A DNA stretch of 64,000 nucleotides from Gammaproteobacteria bacterium UBA2675 (GCA_002354805.1 DEMH01000004.1:195150-259149), one strand, 5' to 3'. Positions 18,695 to 27,841 are shown, numbered from the stretch's first letter. Translations and numbers: made by a program. Notes: generated by a model not told the origin, from the letters alone.

Positions 18695-19459
18695 TCAGAT
18701 ATCCATTCTGTTGAAAATAAAACGTGGCAGATGGCGAATGATCATCATGATCAATGCCCATTTTGATGGCGTGTAGATTACCGGTTTGCCTTTTGCTATG
18801 CCCTTGACTATGTCGTCAGCGACATCCTCGACGCTGGCCAGTGCGGCACCGCTCTGTTTCAGATGCGCGGTCATGGGGGTGTCCGTCGGGCCTGGTTTTA
18901 CCAGCACCACTTGAAAGCCGGAGCCGGCAGTGCGGTGTTGCAGGCCCTGCACATAGCGGGTCACCAGGCCTTTTGCCGCACCATAAACATAATTGGACTT
19001 TCGTCCCCGGTCACCCGCAACTGACCCAATGACTGCCAGTGTGCCACGATTTGCCTGACTCATTGAGTTTGCAAATGCTTCGGCGAACAACACCGGAGAA
19101 ATGCCATTAATCTGTATGGCCTCGGCAGTCTCTGAAAGTGAGTCCTGACACTGCTGCTGGTCAGGAAGATTGCCATGCGCAATCAGCACGATATCTGCCG
19201 CCTGCGTCATGATTTCAGTTACCTGCGACTGTATGGCTGCAGGGTCGACAAATTCGCCAGCGGCTGTGACGATTTCCGCCTGCGGTTGTCGTACTTTCAA
19301 ATCTGCCGCAATTGCCGACAGCTTCTCCTGATTCCGGGCGAGCAGGTAGAAGTGAGTCGCGCCTTGTTCTGCCCAGCGTCTGGCGCAGCGTTCGGCTATC
19401 GCCGAGGTGGCGCCGACGATGACAATTCGCTGTACTTTGTTGGCAGAGGTTCTGCTCAT
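18695..19459 (-). CDS. DprE2-like SDR: decaprenylphospho-ribose epimerase, NAD(P)H subunit
   Basis: This 254-residue classical short-chain dehydrogenase has the nucleotide-binding loop IVGATSAIAERCARRWAEQG, an NNAG-equivalent IAHGN, catalytic Ser in IGSVAGDRG and YVYGAAKG (Tyr-x3-Lys). The GATSAIA loop and the direct association with a DprE1-like FAD enzyme identify it as the DprE2-type partner. DprE2 reduces the 2-keto intermediate to polyprenyl-phospho-arabinofuranose. It lies 25 bases downstream of the dprE1-like gene. Other SDR specificities cannot be excluded from sequence alone. Confidence 0.82.
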   Translation of the reverse strand: MSRTSANKVQRIVIVGATSAIAERCARRWAEQGATHFYLLARNQEKLSAIAADLKVRQPQAEIVTAAGEFVDPAAIQSQVTEIMTQAADIVLIAHGNLPDQQQCQDSLSETAEAIQINGISPVLFAEAFANSMSQANRGTLAVIGSVAGDRGRKSNYVYGAAKGLVTRYVQGLQHRTAGSGFQVVLVKPGPTDTPMTAHLKQSGAALASVEDVADDIVKGIAKGKPVIYTPSKWALIMMIIRHLPRFIFNRMDI

Positions 19460-19484
19460 GTGACGGGTTCTCCGTACCGTTGGT

Positions 19485-20804
19485 TCAACTGCCCATCAGT
19501 CGACGTGACATGTCGGAACTGATGCCAGGATCACGATAGTTAGTGAATTCGGACAAAGCAGGATAGGCGCGCTGGAACTTGACTGCCGGCATACGTGCGT
19601 CTTTGGCAGCATAAAGGCGGCCGCCAGCCTGACTGACGATGTCATCCAGCCTGCTAAACAATGAAAGTGTTTTTTGCCCCTGATTAGGGAAGTCCAGCGC
19701 CAGTGTAGCGCCTGGCATAGGGAAGCTCAGCAGGCCGGCCGCTGGCCGCTTTCCAAATGTTTTGAGTACCGCCAGAAAAGAACCCTGACCGCTGCGGCCA
19801 ATGGCAGTCAGCATTTCGCCTATCGCTGCATGCATGCTGTTCTCTGGAACGACACACTGGTACTGATAGAAGCCGCGTGGGCCGTACATTCTGTTCCAGT
19901 GACCAATCGCATCCAGCGGATAGAAAAATGGCTGATAATGTGCGATACCGGCGCCCTCTTTGCGTTTGTTAAGCGCGTAGTAGGCAGCGTTGAACGGGCG
20001 CAGGCTAAGACGGTTGACCAGAGACACTGGTGGTACCAATGGCATCACCAGGCCTGATTTTTTCCGTGATGGCTGTGATTTTTGATCAGGGGGTGCCTGC
20101 TCCCGATGGTTAGCTCGCAGAAAAATGCCTCGAGGCGTATCGCCGGACAGGCAGTCGATCCAGGATACAGTATGTTCCCAGTCTGCCTCCGACGCCTGCG
20201 ACAGTTCAAAGAATTCGGGTAGCGACTGGTATGCCTGCGTGTCTGTGTCCAGCCAGGCGGAGCCGACTCGCCGCAGCTTAAGGCTTGCCTGCAGAATGAC
20301 GCCCGTCAATCCCAGGCCTGCGATGGTGGCCCGGAACATATCGGCATTCTCCGCAGAGCTGCAGCGAAGCAGCTTGCCATCTGTGCGCTGCAGAATCAGC
20401 TCCTGCACATGCTCCCCGAAGGTGCCGTGCACATGATGGTTTTTACCATGAACATCATTGGCGATTGCTCCCCCCACTGTGATCAGTTGGGTACCAGGTG
20501 TCACCGGCAGCATCCAGCCCCGGGGTACCATCAGATCCTGGATTTCCTTTAGCAGGGCTCCTGATTCGCAAACGAGCACGCCCGTGTCTGCATCGAATTC
20601 AATCAGGCGGTCCAGACCGCGAGTCTGCCAGCTTATTCCCTCGCTGTTCAGGCACACGTCCCCGTAACTGCGCCCCATGCCATAGCAGATCCCGGGACGA
20701 AACTGTTCAAGCTGGTCTGCCACGCCTTTGCGGTCGTTCAAGGCAATACAGGTATGCGGCTGACGGCTCAGGCGGCCCCATGAACTGAGATTCATCATGG
20801 CCAC
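19485..20804 (-). CDS. DprE1-like FAD-dependent decaprenylphospho-ribose 2-oxidase
   Basis: This 439-residue protein has a PCMH-type FAD-binding N-terminus (YGMGRSYGDV; LPVTPGTQLITVGGAIANDVHGKNHH split over about 85-115) and a DprE1-like substrate domain. The enzyme oxidises the 2-OH of polyprenyl-phospho-ribose, the first half of ribose-to-arabinose epimerisation; the following gene is the reductase partner. In the region aligning with the mycobacterial benzothiazinone-target cysteine (…NICVDFP), this protein reads TLALDFP, so that Cys is replaced. The start overlaps the HAD-UbiA gene by 10 bases; ATG codons at 20798 or 20795 are alternatives. Confidence 0.86.
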   Translation of the reverse strand: MAMMNLSSWGRLSRQPHTCIALNDRKGVADQLEQFRPGICYGMGRSYGDVCLNSEGISWQTRGLDRLIEFDADTGVLVCESGALLKEIQDLMVPRGWMLPVTPGTQLITVGGAIANDVHGKNHHVHGTFGEHVQELILQRTDGKLLRCSSAENADMFRATIAGLGLTGVILQASLKLRRVGSAWLDTDTQAYQSLPEFFELSQASEADWEHTVSWIDCLSGDTPRGIFLRANHREQAPPDQKSQPSRKKSGLVMPLVPPVSLVNRLSLRPFNAAYYALNKRKEGAGIAHYQPFFYPLDAIGHWNRMYGPRGFYQYQCVVPENSMHAAIGEMLTAIGRSGQGSFLAVLKTFGKRPAAGLLSFPMPGATLALDFPNQGQKTLSLFSRLDDIVSQAGGRLYAAKDARMPAVKFQRAYPALSEFTNYRDPGISSDMSRRLMGS

Positions 20805-22219
20805 CCCAGTGATGCCAGCGCCAGGACCAGAGCAAAGGCCGCGCCGGCCAACAGACTTGTCCTGTCTTTCACGGCAAAAACCAGGGGGTCGTCGTTCATA
20901 TTGCCGCGGTTAGCCTGCATCCACATCCAGCTGATCCAGAACAGCAGGATAGGGATGGCGGCCCATACCATCGCCGTGTTCTGGTAAAGGCCAAGAACGG
21001 AGTCGCTGTTCAGGTAAAGTGCTAGTACCAGAACCGCAATGAATCCTGCACTGATCCCGAGAGTCTGAATCAGCGGTGCGTCGCTGGTCAGGTAACCGCG
21101 ACCATGTGCCTGACTGGCACCAGCCTCCGATTGCAGTTTCAGTTCCGCATAGCGTTTGACAAAAGCCAATGACAAAAACAGGAACACGGACTCGGTCAGC
21201 AGCCAGAAGGTCAGGGCATTGTCGGAGGCGGCTGCGCCGGCGATAATTCGCAGCGTGTACAGCATGGCCAGCACCAGGCAGTCGACGATCATCAGTCGCT
21301 TGAGCCCGAATGAGTAGGCCAGCGTCAGCAGGAAATATACTGCCAGCCAGCCGAGAAACTCGATGCTTACCAGGCTTCCGATCACAACGCTGCCGATCAA
21401 TAACAGGGGGGACAGCAGCACACCTTTCCAGGCCGCAATAGCGCCTGATGCGAAGGGACGGTTGCGCTTGCGTGGATGCAGTCGATCACTCTCCAGGTCA
21501 GTCAGGTCATTGGTGATGTACACCGCAGACGCACAAAGGCTGAATGAGCAGAATGCCAAAGCCAGGACCCCAAAAATGGCTGGGTCGTTAAGGTCGTGTG
21601 CGGCAATAGCCGGAAAAAACAGCAGCAGGTTTTTCAGCCACTGGTGAGCGCGCACCACTTTCAGCCAGGCCATGATGCCGGTGGGCGCGGGCGGGAATAC
21701 CGTCTCTACGTGCGCACATTGCTGCGCCCGCTCGGTAACCGCAGTGGACGCATTAACTACAACAGCCTGGTGCGCACTGGCCCAGACCGGCAGGTCTTTG
21801 TTCGAATTGCCGGCATAGTCAAAGCCCTGTTCGCCATAGCGCTCAACCAGTGCCTGGGCTTTCTGCCGTCCCGACAGGTTTGTCTGACCGTCACTGGCCA
21901 GCACACTGTCGAACAGCCCCAGCTGCTCAGCGATGGCGTCTGCAAAACGCTGGTCGGAAGCGGTGCACAGCACGATTTCGCGACCCAGCTGCTTCTGTTC
22001 GCGCAACCAGTCAATCAGGATCTGATTGTAGGGCAGGACGCCAGCGTTGAATGCGGTGCGCTGCGCCAGGCGTTGTTTCAATACCGCTTTTCCCTGCAGC
22101 AACCAGACGGGCAGCAGCAAGGCGCTCCAGGGTGATTCCCGGAACGCCTTCAATGCTGATTCGTGCAACATATCGGTATGAATCAGCGTGCCGTCGAGGT
22201 CAACTACCAGTGGTCGCAA
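20795..22219 (-). CDS. HAD-like phosphatase fused to UbiA prenyltransferase (DPPR synthase-like)
   Basis: This 474-residue fusion carries a HAD domain at about 1-195, with VVDLDGTLIH (nucleophile Asp and the DxDGT motif) and downstream HAD motifs. A nine-helix UbiA prenyltransferase follows at about 195-474, with the prenyl-diphosphate site NDLTDLESDRLHP and KRNRPFASG. The second conserved block (IVDCLVLAMLYTLRIIAGA) matches DPPR synthases, which attach 5-phosphoribose from PRPP to polyprenyl phosphate. The HAD half could remove the 5-phosphate from the product, joining two consecutive steps in one chain. It is the first gene of the operon. Confidence 0.87.
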   Translation of the reverse strand: MRPLVVDLDGTLIHTDMLHESALKAFRESPWSALLLPVWLLQGKAVLKQRLAQRTAFNAGVLPYNQILIDWLREQKQLGREIVLCTASDQRFADAIAEQLGLFDSVLASDGQTNLSGRQKAQALVERYGEQGFDYAGNSNKDLPVWASAHQAVVVNASTAVTERAQQCAHVETVFPPAPTGIMAWLKVVRAHQWLKNLLLFFPAIAAHDLNDPAIFGVLALAFCSFSLCASAVYITNDLTDLESDRLHPRKRNRPFASGAIAAWKGVLLSPLLLIGSVVIGSLVSIEFLGWLAVYFLLTLAYSFGLKRLMIVDCLVLAMLYTLRIIAGAAASDNALTFWLLTESVFLFLSLAFVKRYAELKLQSEAGASQAHGRGYLTSDAPLIQTLGISAGFIAVLVLALYLNSDSVLGLYQNTAMVWAAIPILLFWISWMWMQANRGNMNDDPLVFAVKDRTSLLAGAAFALVLALASLGWP

Positions 22220-22371
22220 TGTCTCCAGTCCCTGAAAAACGCAGGCTTACACGCCTGTCAGCCATGTCTGATGAGGCGCTATGGTAGCAGCAAATATAAA
22301 ATCCGTGGGAATTTTTTACAGATCGGCGTAAGATAACGACTTCAGCCTCTGCATATATAGTGATCTCATTC

Positions 22372-22971
22372 ATGGAAACGTTCGCTGCTGCTGTCACTCT
22401 GTTTCTGATTATGGATCCACTGGGAAACATACCCATCTTTCTCAGCGTGCTGTCGCGGGTGCCCGAGCATCGCCGAAGACGGGTTCTGCTGCGCGAGCTG
22501 CTGATCGCTCTGGGGCTGATGCTGCTGTTTCTTTTCATGGGGCCGGGCATTCTGCATTTGCTGGCCCTGTCGCGCGAGGCCGTTTCCATTGGCGGCGGCC
22601 TGGTGTTGATGATTATTGCCGTGCGGATGATTTTTCCATCACGCGGCGGTGTGATGGGTTCCGATGACGACGATGACGAGCCATTGGTCGTGCCACTGGC
22701 GGTCCCTCTGATTGCCGGCCCATCGGTGCTTGCGACGCTCATTCTGCTCGCCGAATCCGGCCCCGATCGCAGTGGTGACTGGCTGATCGCGCTGGGAGGC
22801 GCGTGGGCTGTCACCGCCATCATCCTGATGATGTCCCAGCGACTCTACAAGCTGCTGGGCGCCCGTGGTTTGAAGGCCATCGAGCGCCTGATGGGCATGA
22901 TCCTCATCTCTGTATCGGTGCAGATGCTGCTTAACGGCATTGCCAGTTATCTGGGATCAGCTCCGGCATAA
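22372..22971 (+). CDS. MarC family integral membrane protein
   Basis: This 199-residue protein has six predicted helices and the family signature near its start (FLIMDPLGNIPIFLS), plus VPLAVPLIAGPSVLATLIL in the second half. MarC/YhgN proteins are inner-membrane proteins of unknown transport role. A run of Asp residues (SDDDDDE, about 101-107) in the central loop is unusual. ATG at 22372 is preferred over an upstream in-frame GTG at 22360. It diverges from the HAD-UbiA operon across a 152-base gap that probably holds both promoters; I see no clear consensus there. Confidence 0.92.
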   Translation: METFAAAVTLFLIMDPLGNIPIFLSVLSRVPEHRRRRVLLRELLIALGLMLLFLFMGPGILHLLALSREAVSIGGGLVLMIIAVRMIFPSRGGVMGSDDDDDEPLVVPLAVPLIAGPSVLATLILLAESGPDRSGDWLIALGGAWAVTAIILMMSQRLYKLLGARGLKAIERLMGMILISVSVQMLLNGIASYLGSAPA

Positions 22972-22984
22972 GGTCAGTGATCAA

Positions 22985-24514
22985 TCAGTGCCGGGTTTCA
23001 CCATCGGCCTGTTCTTCTGCCTGTTTTACCTGCCTGTCCATGCGCTGCTCCCAGAATGTCGCATTCTTGATGCCAAGTTTTCTGGGGTCGAAGTGGACAG
23101 GACCGCCCGCGGCCCGTTGTTCCTCGTAGTCCTTGAGGCAGGCGATGGCAGGGCCGGACACAAAAAAGATAGCGAGTATGCCGACAATGTTGATCCAGGC
23201 CATCAGGCCGACACCTATGTCACCAATCATCCAGATATAGCCAGCGCTGTTCACCATGCCATAGCTGACCATCAGCATGATCACCAGTTTCACCAGAACC
23301 AGAGGAATGTGAGCCTTAAAGTAGCGATTGAGGTAGGCGACATTTGTCTCGGCGATGTAGTAGTAGGCGAGGATGGTGGTAAAGGCGAAAAAGAACAGCG
23401 AGATACCTACAAAGACTGGTCCAAAATTGCCAAATACGCTGAACAGTGCCAGTTGGGTAAAGGCGGCGGAGGCAATCTCGGTGTCAGCCGCCACATTCTG
23501 GACGACAAACTGTCCGGCCTCCAGGGTTCCCTGGATATTGTATTGCTGAGTAATCAGGATCATGAAGGCGGTAGCAGAGCAGACAAACAGTGTATCGACA
23601 TAAACCGAGAATGCCTGCACCAGACCCTGTTGGGCCGGATGGTCGACTTCAGCTGCAGAGGCAGCATGCGGCCCGGTACCCTGGCCTGCCTCGTTTGAAT
23701 AGATGCCGCGTCTCACGCCCCAGCCTATTGCCGCGCCAAAACCGGCCTGGGCGGTAAATGCATCGCCTACGATCAGCGCGAATACCCCCGGAATCTGGTC
23801 AAAGTTGATGAACACGATGATCAGCGCCATGATGATGTAACCCAGCGCCATGAACGGAACAACGATCTGGGTAAAATGGGCAATACGCTTGATGCCGCCA
23901 AAAATGATAAATGCCAGAATCATCAGGATGACAGCCAAAGCCACCAGTTTGTTGGTGCCAACCTCGCCAAACTGGGTCGAAACTATGTTGCCCTCGCCGA
24001 AAACCTGAGTGACGGCATTGCCAACGGCGTTGGCCTGAACCCCCGGCAGAAACACACCACAGGCCACAATGGCAGCAGTTGCAAACAGGACTGCCAGCCA
24101 GCGCTGCCCTAAGCACCGTTCAAAGTAATAGGCAGGACCACCCCGGTACTGACCATCTTCCTCGACTTTATAGAGCTGACCCAGTGTGGACTCCGCATAG
24201 GCTGTGCTTGCCCCAAGGAATGCCACGACCCACATCCAGAAGACGGCGCCCGGGCCGCCGAATCCTATGGCTGCCGCGACCCCTGCAATGTTGCCGACAC
24301 CGACACGGCCAGACAGGGAAACCGCCAGCGCCTGGAAAGATGAAATGCCCTCGGCTGACTCGCTGCCCTGGAACAGCAGGCGCCACATCTCTTTGAAATG
24401 TCGAAGCTGGGCAAAGCGAGTGAGGATGGAGTAGAAGAGACCGGCACCCAGGCACAGGAACACCAGTGCCGGACTCCAGACGATATTGTTGATCGTGTTG
24501 ACGAGAGCTTCCAT
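22985..24514 (-). CDS. Alanine/glycine:cation symporter, AGCS family
   Basis: This 509-residue inner-membrane transporter has about eleven helices. It contains the family motifs VSLSGRVGVGNIAGVAAAIG and GVRRGIYSNEAGQGTGPHA, the Na+ and amino-acid binding regions of AgcS proteins. It imports small neutral amino acids with Na+. The start at 24514 is chosen because a GGGT-type ribosome site lies about 8 bases upstream and the protein then begins MEALVNTINN, like homologues. The longer frame to 24553 adds 13 unlikely residues. Confidence 0.94.
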   Translation of the reverse strand: MEALVNTINNIVWSPALVFLCLGAGLFYSILTRFAQLRHFKEMWRLLFQGSESAEGISSFQALAVSLSGRVGVGNIAGVAAAIGFGGPGAVFWMWVVAFLGASTAYAESTLGQLYKVEEDGQYRGGPAYYFERCLGQRWLAVLFATAAIVACGVFLPGVQANAVGNAVTQVFGEGNIVSTQFGEVGTNKLVALAVILMILAFIIFGGIKRIAHFTQIVVPFMALGYIIMALIIVFINFDQIPGVFALIVGDAFTAQAGFGAAIGWGVRRGIYSNEAGQGTGPHAASAAEVDHPAQQGLVQAFSVYVDTLFVCSATAFMILITQQYNIQGTLEAGQFVVQNVAADTEIASAAFTQLALFSVFGNFGPVFVGISLFFFAFTTILAYYYIAETNVAYLNRYFKAHIPLVLVKLVIMLMVSYGMVNSAGYIWMIGDIGVGLMAWINIVGILAIFFVSGPAIACLKDYEEQRAAGGPVHFDPRKLGIKNATFWEQRMDRQVKQAEEQADGETRH

Positions 24515-24591
24515 CTTAGTACCCTGTGTTATTTTTAGGCCGCTGCCAAACAATAACCGAGGGGGTGGGTGTATTCAATCCCGAATTGGTC

Positions 24592-25017
24592 CTAACGTGC
24601 CTTGACTACTGCCATGGTCAGGCGCGAAATGCACACCGCCTTGCCAGCTTCATTACTGATCCTGATTTCCCACACCTGGGTAGTGGCTCCGATATGAACC
24701 GGGCGTGCCGTGCCATAGACCCAGCCACTGCTGACCGGACGAAGGTGATTGGCATTGATGTCCAGACCGACGGCAGCCTGGGCCTCAGAGCCAAGACACA
24801 GATTGGCGGCCATGCTGCCCAGCGTTTCAGCAAACAGTACCGAGGCGCCACCGTGAAGAATGCGGTGTGGTTGCACCGTGCGATGATCCACGGGCATACG
24901 TCCAGTCAGGAAGTCATCGCCAATTTCCGTAATTTCTATGCCAAGGTGGGCAACTGCGGTGTTTTTCGCGTTCTCGGCAAGCCGTTCCAGTGAGGGTGTG
25001 CGTTTCCAGATGGTCAT
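24592..25017 (-). CDS. Hotdog-fold acyl-CoA thioesterase, YdiI/PaaI-like
   Basis: This 141-residue single hotdog domain closely follows the E. coli YdiI/MenI pattern: GDDFLTGRMPVDHRTVQP, then HGGASVLFAETLGS with the catalytic Glu, then GLDINANHLR. It hydrolyses an acyl- or aroyl-CoA thioester such as DHNA-CoA; the substrate cannot be decided here. It lies 77 bases upstream of the symporter on the same strand. Two other acyl-CoA-related genes lie on the opposite strand nearby. Confidence 0.9.
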   Translation of the reverse strand: MTIWKRTPSLERLAENAKNTAVAHLGIEITEIGDDFLTGRMPVDHRTVQPHRILHGGASVLFAETLGSMAANLCLGSEAQAAVGLDINANHLRPVSSGWVYGTARPVHIGATTQVWEIRISNEAGKAVCISRLTMAVVKAR

Positions 25018-25186
25018 GGGTATTTACTCCTGTGACGTCAGGCAGGGTCATCAATCCTGTCAAGATCAGGCCCTGGATAATACGCGTGCAACATGGCAGC
25101 TGCCAAGCGATGAGCGCATGGATTGCAATTGTCAGGGCTGAAAGTGGGCTCGCGCAGGCCTGATTGTGTATTATTGCCATTTGATT

Positions 25187-25681
25187 ATGTCAAAGGGGGT
25201 GCAGGTGCTGGATTTCGAACACACCATTGTCATCAATGAAAAAGGGCAGCCTGATCATCAGCGAATTTCCCGTGAATGCATGTGGAAAGGGCTGCTGTTT
25301 CGCGCTCGGTATCCGGGGCACTTCAATCCCGCCATCAAGTGCAGACTTGTTGATGAGCATGCAGCGGGCTTTACGCGGCTGATTCTCGCCGGTGATCTTG
25401 AGTTCACTGATGTGGTTACCGTCGTCGAGGACACGGAGATCAGAACGCTGATCGATGGCCGCGATCAACCCATGCATGCCGAAAGCGTTACGCGTATAGA
25501 GTCACCTGGCGCTGACGAATTGCAAGTGCGTTTCCGCTACCGACGCGACTCTGTCGGCGGAACAGACAGCGGCGTGGACGCCGATGAATTTCTTAAATCG
25601 GCCTATGTGCAGAATGATCGCGAAGCCATCAAAGTAATACGTGAGATGATTGCAGAGGGATGGTCGGGCGCTCACATGTAA
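25187..25681 (+). CDS. SRPBCC / AtaL-like (DUF1857) protein
   Basis: This 164-residue protein looks like a START/SRPBCC fold of the AtaL (DUF1857) type. An EHTIVINEKG … ISRECMWKGLLFRAR N-terminus, a central beta-sheet and a long C-terminal helix (DREAIKVIREMIAEG) would together form a hydrophobic ligand pocket. The ligand is unknown. ATG at 25187 is chosen because the protein then begins MSKGVQV; the frame is open from 25166. The thioesterase-like gene follows 44 bases downstream on the same strand, so the pair may be cotranscribed. Confidence 0.75.
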   Translation: MSKGVQVLDFEHTIVINEKGQPDHQRISRECMWKGLLFRARYPGHFNPAIKCRLVDEHAAGFTRLILAGDLEFTDVVTVVEDTEIRTLIDGRDQPMHAESVTRIESPGADELQVRFRYRRDSVGGTDSGVDADEFLKSAYVQNDREAIKVIREMIAEGWSGAHM

Positions 25682-25725
25682 TCGTTTGCGCGTGACACTG
25701 GACAACAGGGAAACAGGAGACAGGA

Positions 25726-26529
25726 ATGCATCCGCTGGATGAAGCTATTGCTATGCAGCCCGTGGCGCCGGGCGTGTATGCCGCCAACACACATCCGGGC
25801 TACGCCAACGCCGTCGGGCCGTTTGGCGGTATAACCGCAGCGCAACTGCTAAATGCCGCGTTGCTGCACGATGAACGCTTAGGCGAACCAGTATCGCAGA
25901 CTGTACACTTTGCGGCGCCGATTGCTGACGGTCCCTTCCGAATAGAGGCGCGACCGGTTCGTACCAATCGGTCCACGCAACATTGGCTGATCAATGCCCT
26001 GCTAGGCGACAAACTGGTGGCCATGGCAACCGCTGTGTTCGCCATTCGTCGCCAGACCTGGTCCGGCACAGATGCGAAGTTTCCTGATGCGCCATCGCCG
26101 GAGTCGGTGGCTGCCATGGAATGGGACAAGCGGCCGGAGTTCACGCATCGTTACGATCTTCGTTATATCGACGATTCACTGCCCAAAACGTTTACCGAAC
26201 CGGAGCGGGACAACGGCGCATCTCAACTCTGGGTGCGCGATGTGCCAGAACGTCCTCTGGATTTCCCGGCGCTGGCATCCATCTGCGATGTCTTCTTCCC
26301 CCGGGTCATGATACGACGGCAGCGCTGGTTGCCCATCGGCACTGTTACGTTGACTTCATACTTTCATGCTGACAGTCATATGCTTGGCCGAGTGGGCAAC
26401 AGACACCTTTTGGGTGTCGCGCGCGCGCAGGCTTACCGCGACGGGTTCTTCGATCAAAGCGCAGAGGTCTGGTCACCAGAAGGTGAGCTGCTGGCTACGT
26501 CTCATCAACTGGTGTACTTCAAGGGCTGA
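25726..26529 (+). CDS. TesB-like double-hotdog acyl-CoA thioesterase
   Basis: This 267-residue protein matches the two-hotdog thioesterase-like superfamily. The N-terminal half contains NAVGPFGGITAAQLLNAAL and the C-terminal half contains HADSHMLGRVG followed by a DGFFDQSAEVWSPEGELLATS strand pair. Such enzymes cleave medium- or long-chain acyl-CoA. A strong AGGAGACAGG ribosome site precedes the ATG. It is probably in one operon with the SRPBCC protein. Confidence 0.85.
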   Translation: MHPLDEAIAMQPVAPGVYAANTHPGYANAVGPFGGITAAQLLNAALLHDERLGEPVSQTVHFAAPIADGPFRIEARPVRTNRSTQHWLINALLGDKLVAMATAVFAIRRQTWSGTDAKFPDAPSPESVAAMEWDKRPEFTHRYDLRYIDDSLPKTFTEPERDNGASQLWVRDVPERPLDFPALASICDVFFPRVMIRRQRWLPIGTVTLTSYFHADSHMLGRVGNRHLLGVARAQAYRDGFFDQSAEVWSPEGELLATSHQLVYFKG

Positions 26530-26543
26530 GCGTGCCGCGCCGA

Positions 26544-27134
26544 TCAGCCGGCGAAATACTGCAGAATAGCGTTCAGGCTGTAGGCGCCACCAAAAATGTA
26601 AATGGCGCAGATAACACCTTCTCCGATCGAGATGCCGAACAGGGTTTTCCAGACACTGACCCGCAGCACACTGCACACATAAACAATCATGTCGCTGGGC
26701 ACAAAGGGCAAGAAACCCCAGGTTGATATCACCGTCAATTCTGCTTTCTTGAGGAGTCCGCTGAGTTGAGCCACCTGTTTCGGATAATGCGCATGAAAGT
26801 AGCGATCAAACCGCAAGTGGCGTGCCATGTAGTACACAATTGCGGACGATGTGTAAACTGCCAACTGATTGACCAGCCAAAGCGGCAGTGGCGGGAACAC
26901 CAGAACGCCCGCCAGTACAATGGGCGTTGAGGGAATCAGCGTAAAGCCGCGCAGCGTGGAAATCACGAAATAGATAAACAGTCCGCTGACCAGGTTTTCA
27001 CTGAAGAACTGACGGATAAACTGTGGCTCGAACAGGTCGGGTCGAAAGAAGTACAGCGACAGGCAGACAGTCACCAGCCCCAGCCAGGTGTACAGGCCAA
27101 AAAAGTTCAGGTGTTCAAGTTTTTCTTTTTCCAT
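26544..27134 (-). CDS. VTT/DedA-like (TVP38/TMEM64) membrane protein
   Basis: This 196-residue protein has about five hydrophobic segments. It shows the VTT-domain pattern: a re-entrant loop with GFTLIPSTPIVLAGVLVFPP and a second loop with TWGFLPFVPSDMIVYVCSVLR. VTT/DedA proteins include lipid scramblases and undecaprenyl-phosphate flippases; the exact lipid is unknown here. It is followed upstream on the same strand by a methyltransferase of possible lipid function, 68 bases away. Confidence 0.82.
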   Translation of the reverse strand: MEKEKLEHLNFFGLYTWLGLVTVCLSLYFFRPDLFEPQFIRQFFSENLVSGLFIYFVISTLRGFTLIPSTPIVLAGVLVFPPLPLWLVNQLAVYTSSAIVYYMARHLRFDRYFHAHYPKQVAQLSGLLKKAELTVISTWGFLPFVPSDMIVYVCSVLRVSVWKTLFGISIGEGVICAIYIFGGAYSLNAILQYFAG

Positions 27135-27202
27135 GGAGTGTCAGCGATCCGCTTGGTCGTTGTTGGCTTTCAGTGGGACGGATGCCTGCACGGTTTCATG
27201 AC

Positions 27203-27841
27203 TCACGAGCTTTCATTAAGAGGTGCCCGATCGAGTACAGCTGGCGTTGCCATGGCTGCTGGCTTGGACATTTGATACACAAAAGCTGGCAGGATATTCA
27301 GTGGTACGAAGCTGACATCATCCATGGATTTGCCAAAAACCTGCTCAATATCGCTCTGATTGCTTTTGAAGTACTGATACTGCAGGTAAAGACCGCCTTC
27401 CCTGAGACCATACTGCACAGCATTAAGTATCTGGTACAGGAAGGCGTTGGCGCTGGCTGCGTCCTCAAAATTCTTTAGTGGCAGGGAAGAAATGATCACG
27501 TCATAGTGGCCAGGCCGTGTCAGCAGCTGCGTGACACAGCTGTTGTAAAGGGCGACCTGTTTATTCGGGTGTGATGCCATCAGGCGGTGAATCGACTCGT
27601 TGTACTCAGCCTTGATCTCGCAGATATCCAGACTAGAGCCTGGCGACATGCGCTGAATCAGCTGAGCGGTAATCGCGCCACGACCACTGCCGATTTCAAG
27701 AATGCGCAGATCGCGGGAGAAATCAACCCGCCTCAGCATGGCCGATACTAGAAATCGGGAACTGCTTACGATCAGGCCGTCTTCTTTAATATTACGCTGG
27801 ATGTGGCGGTACAGTTGAATCAGCATTGATGCTCGGGTCAC
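27203..27841 (-). CDS. Class I SAM-dependent methyltransferase, phospholipid N-methyltransferase-like
   Basis: This 212-residue protein has the SAM-binding motif I LEIGSGRGAITAQL, an acidic motif II DICEIKAEYN and a VIISSLPLKNF motif IV. The overall pattern resembles PmtA-type enzymes and rRNA adenine dimethylases, which share the fold. PmtA methylates phosphatidylethanolamine to phosphatidylcholine; this is a plausible but unproven role, supported slightly by the VTT membrane gene alongside. Another small-molecule methyltransferase role is possible. Confidence 0.75.
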   Translation of the reverse strand: MTRASMLIQLYRHIQRNIKEDGLIVSSSRFLVSAMLRRVDFSRDLRILEIGSGRGAITAQLIQRMSPGSSLDICEIKAEYNESIHRLMASHPNKQVALYNSCVTQLLTRPGHYDVIISSLPLKNFEDAASANAFLYQILNAVQYGLREGGLYLQYQYFKSNQSDIEQVFGKSMDDVSFVPLNILPAFVYQMSKPAAMATPAVLDRAPLNESS

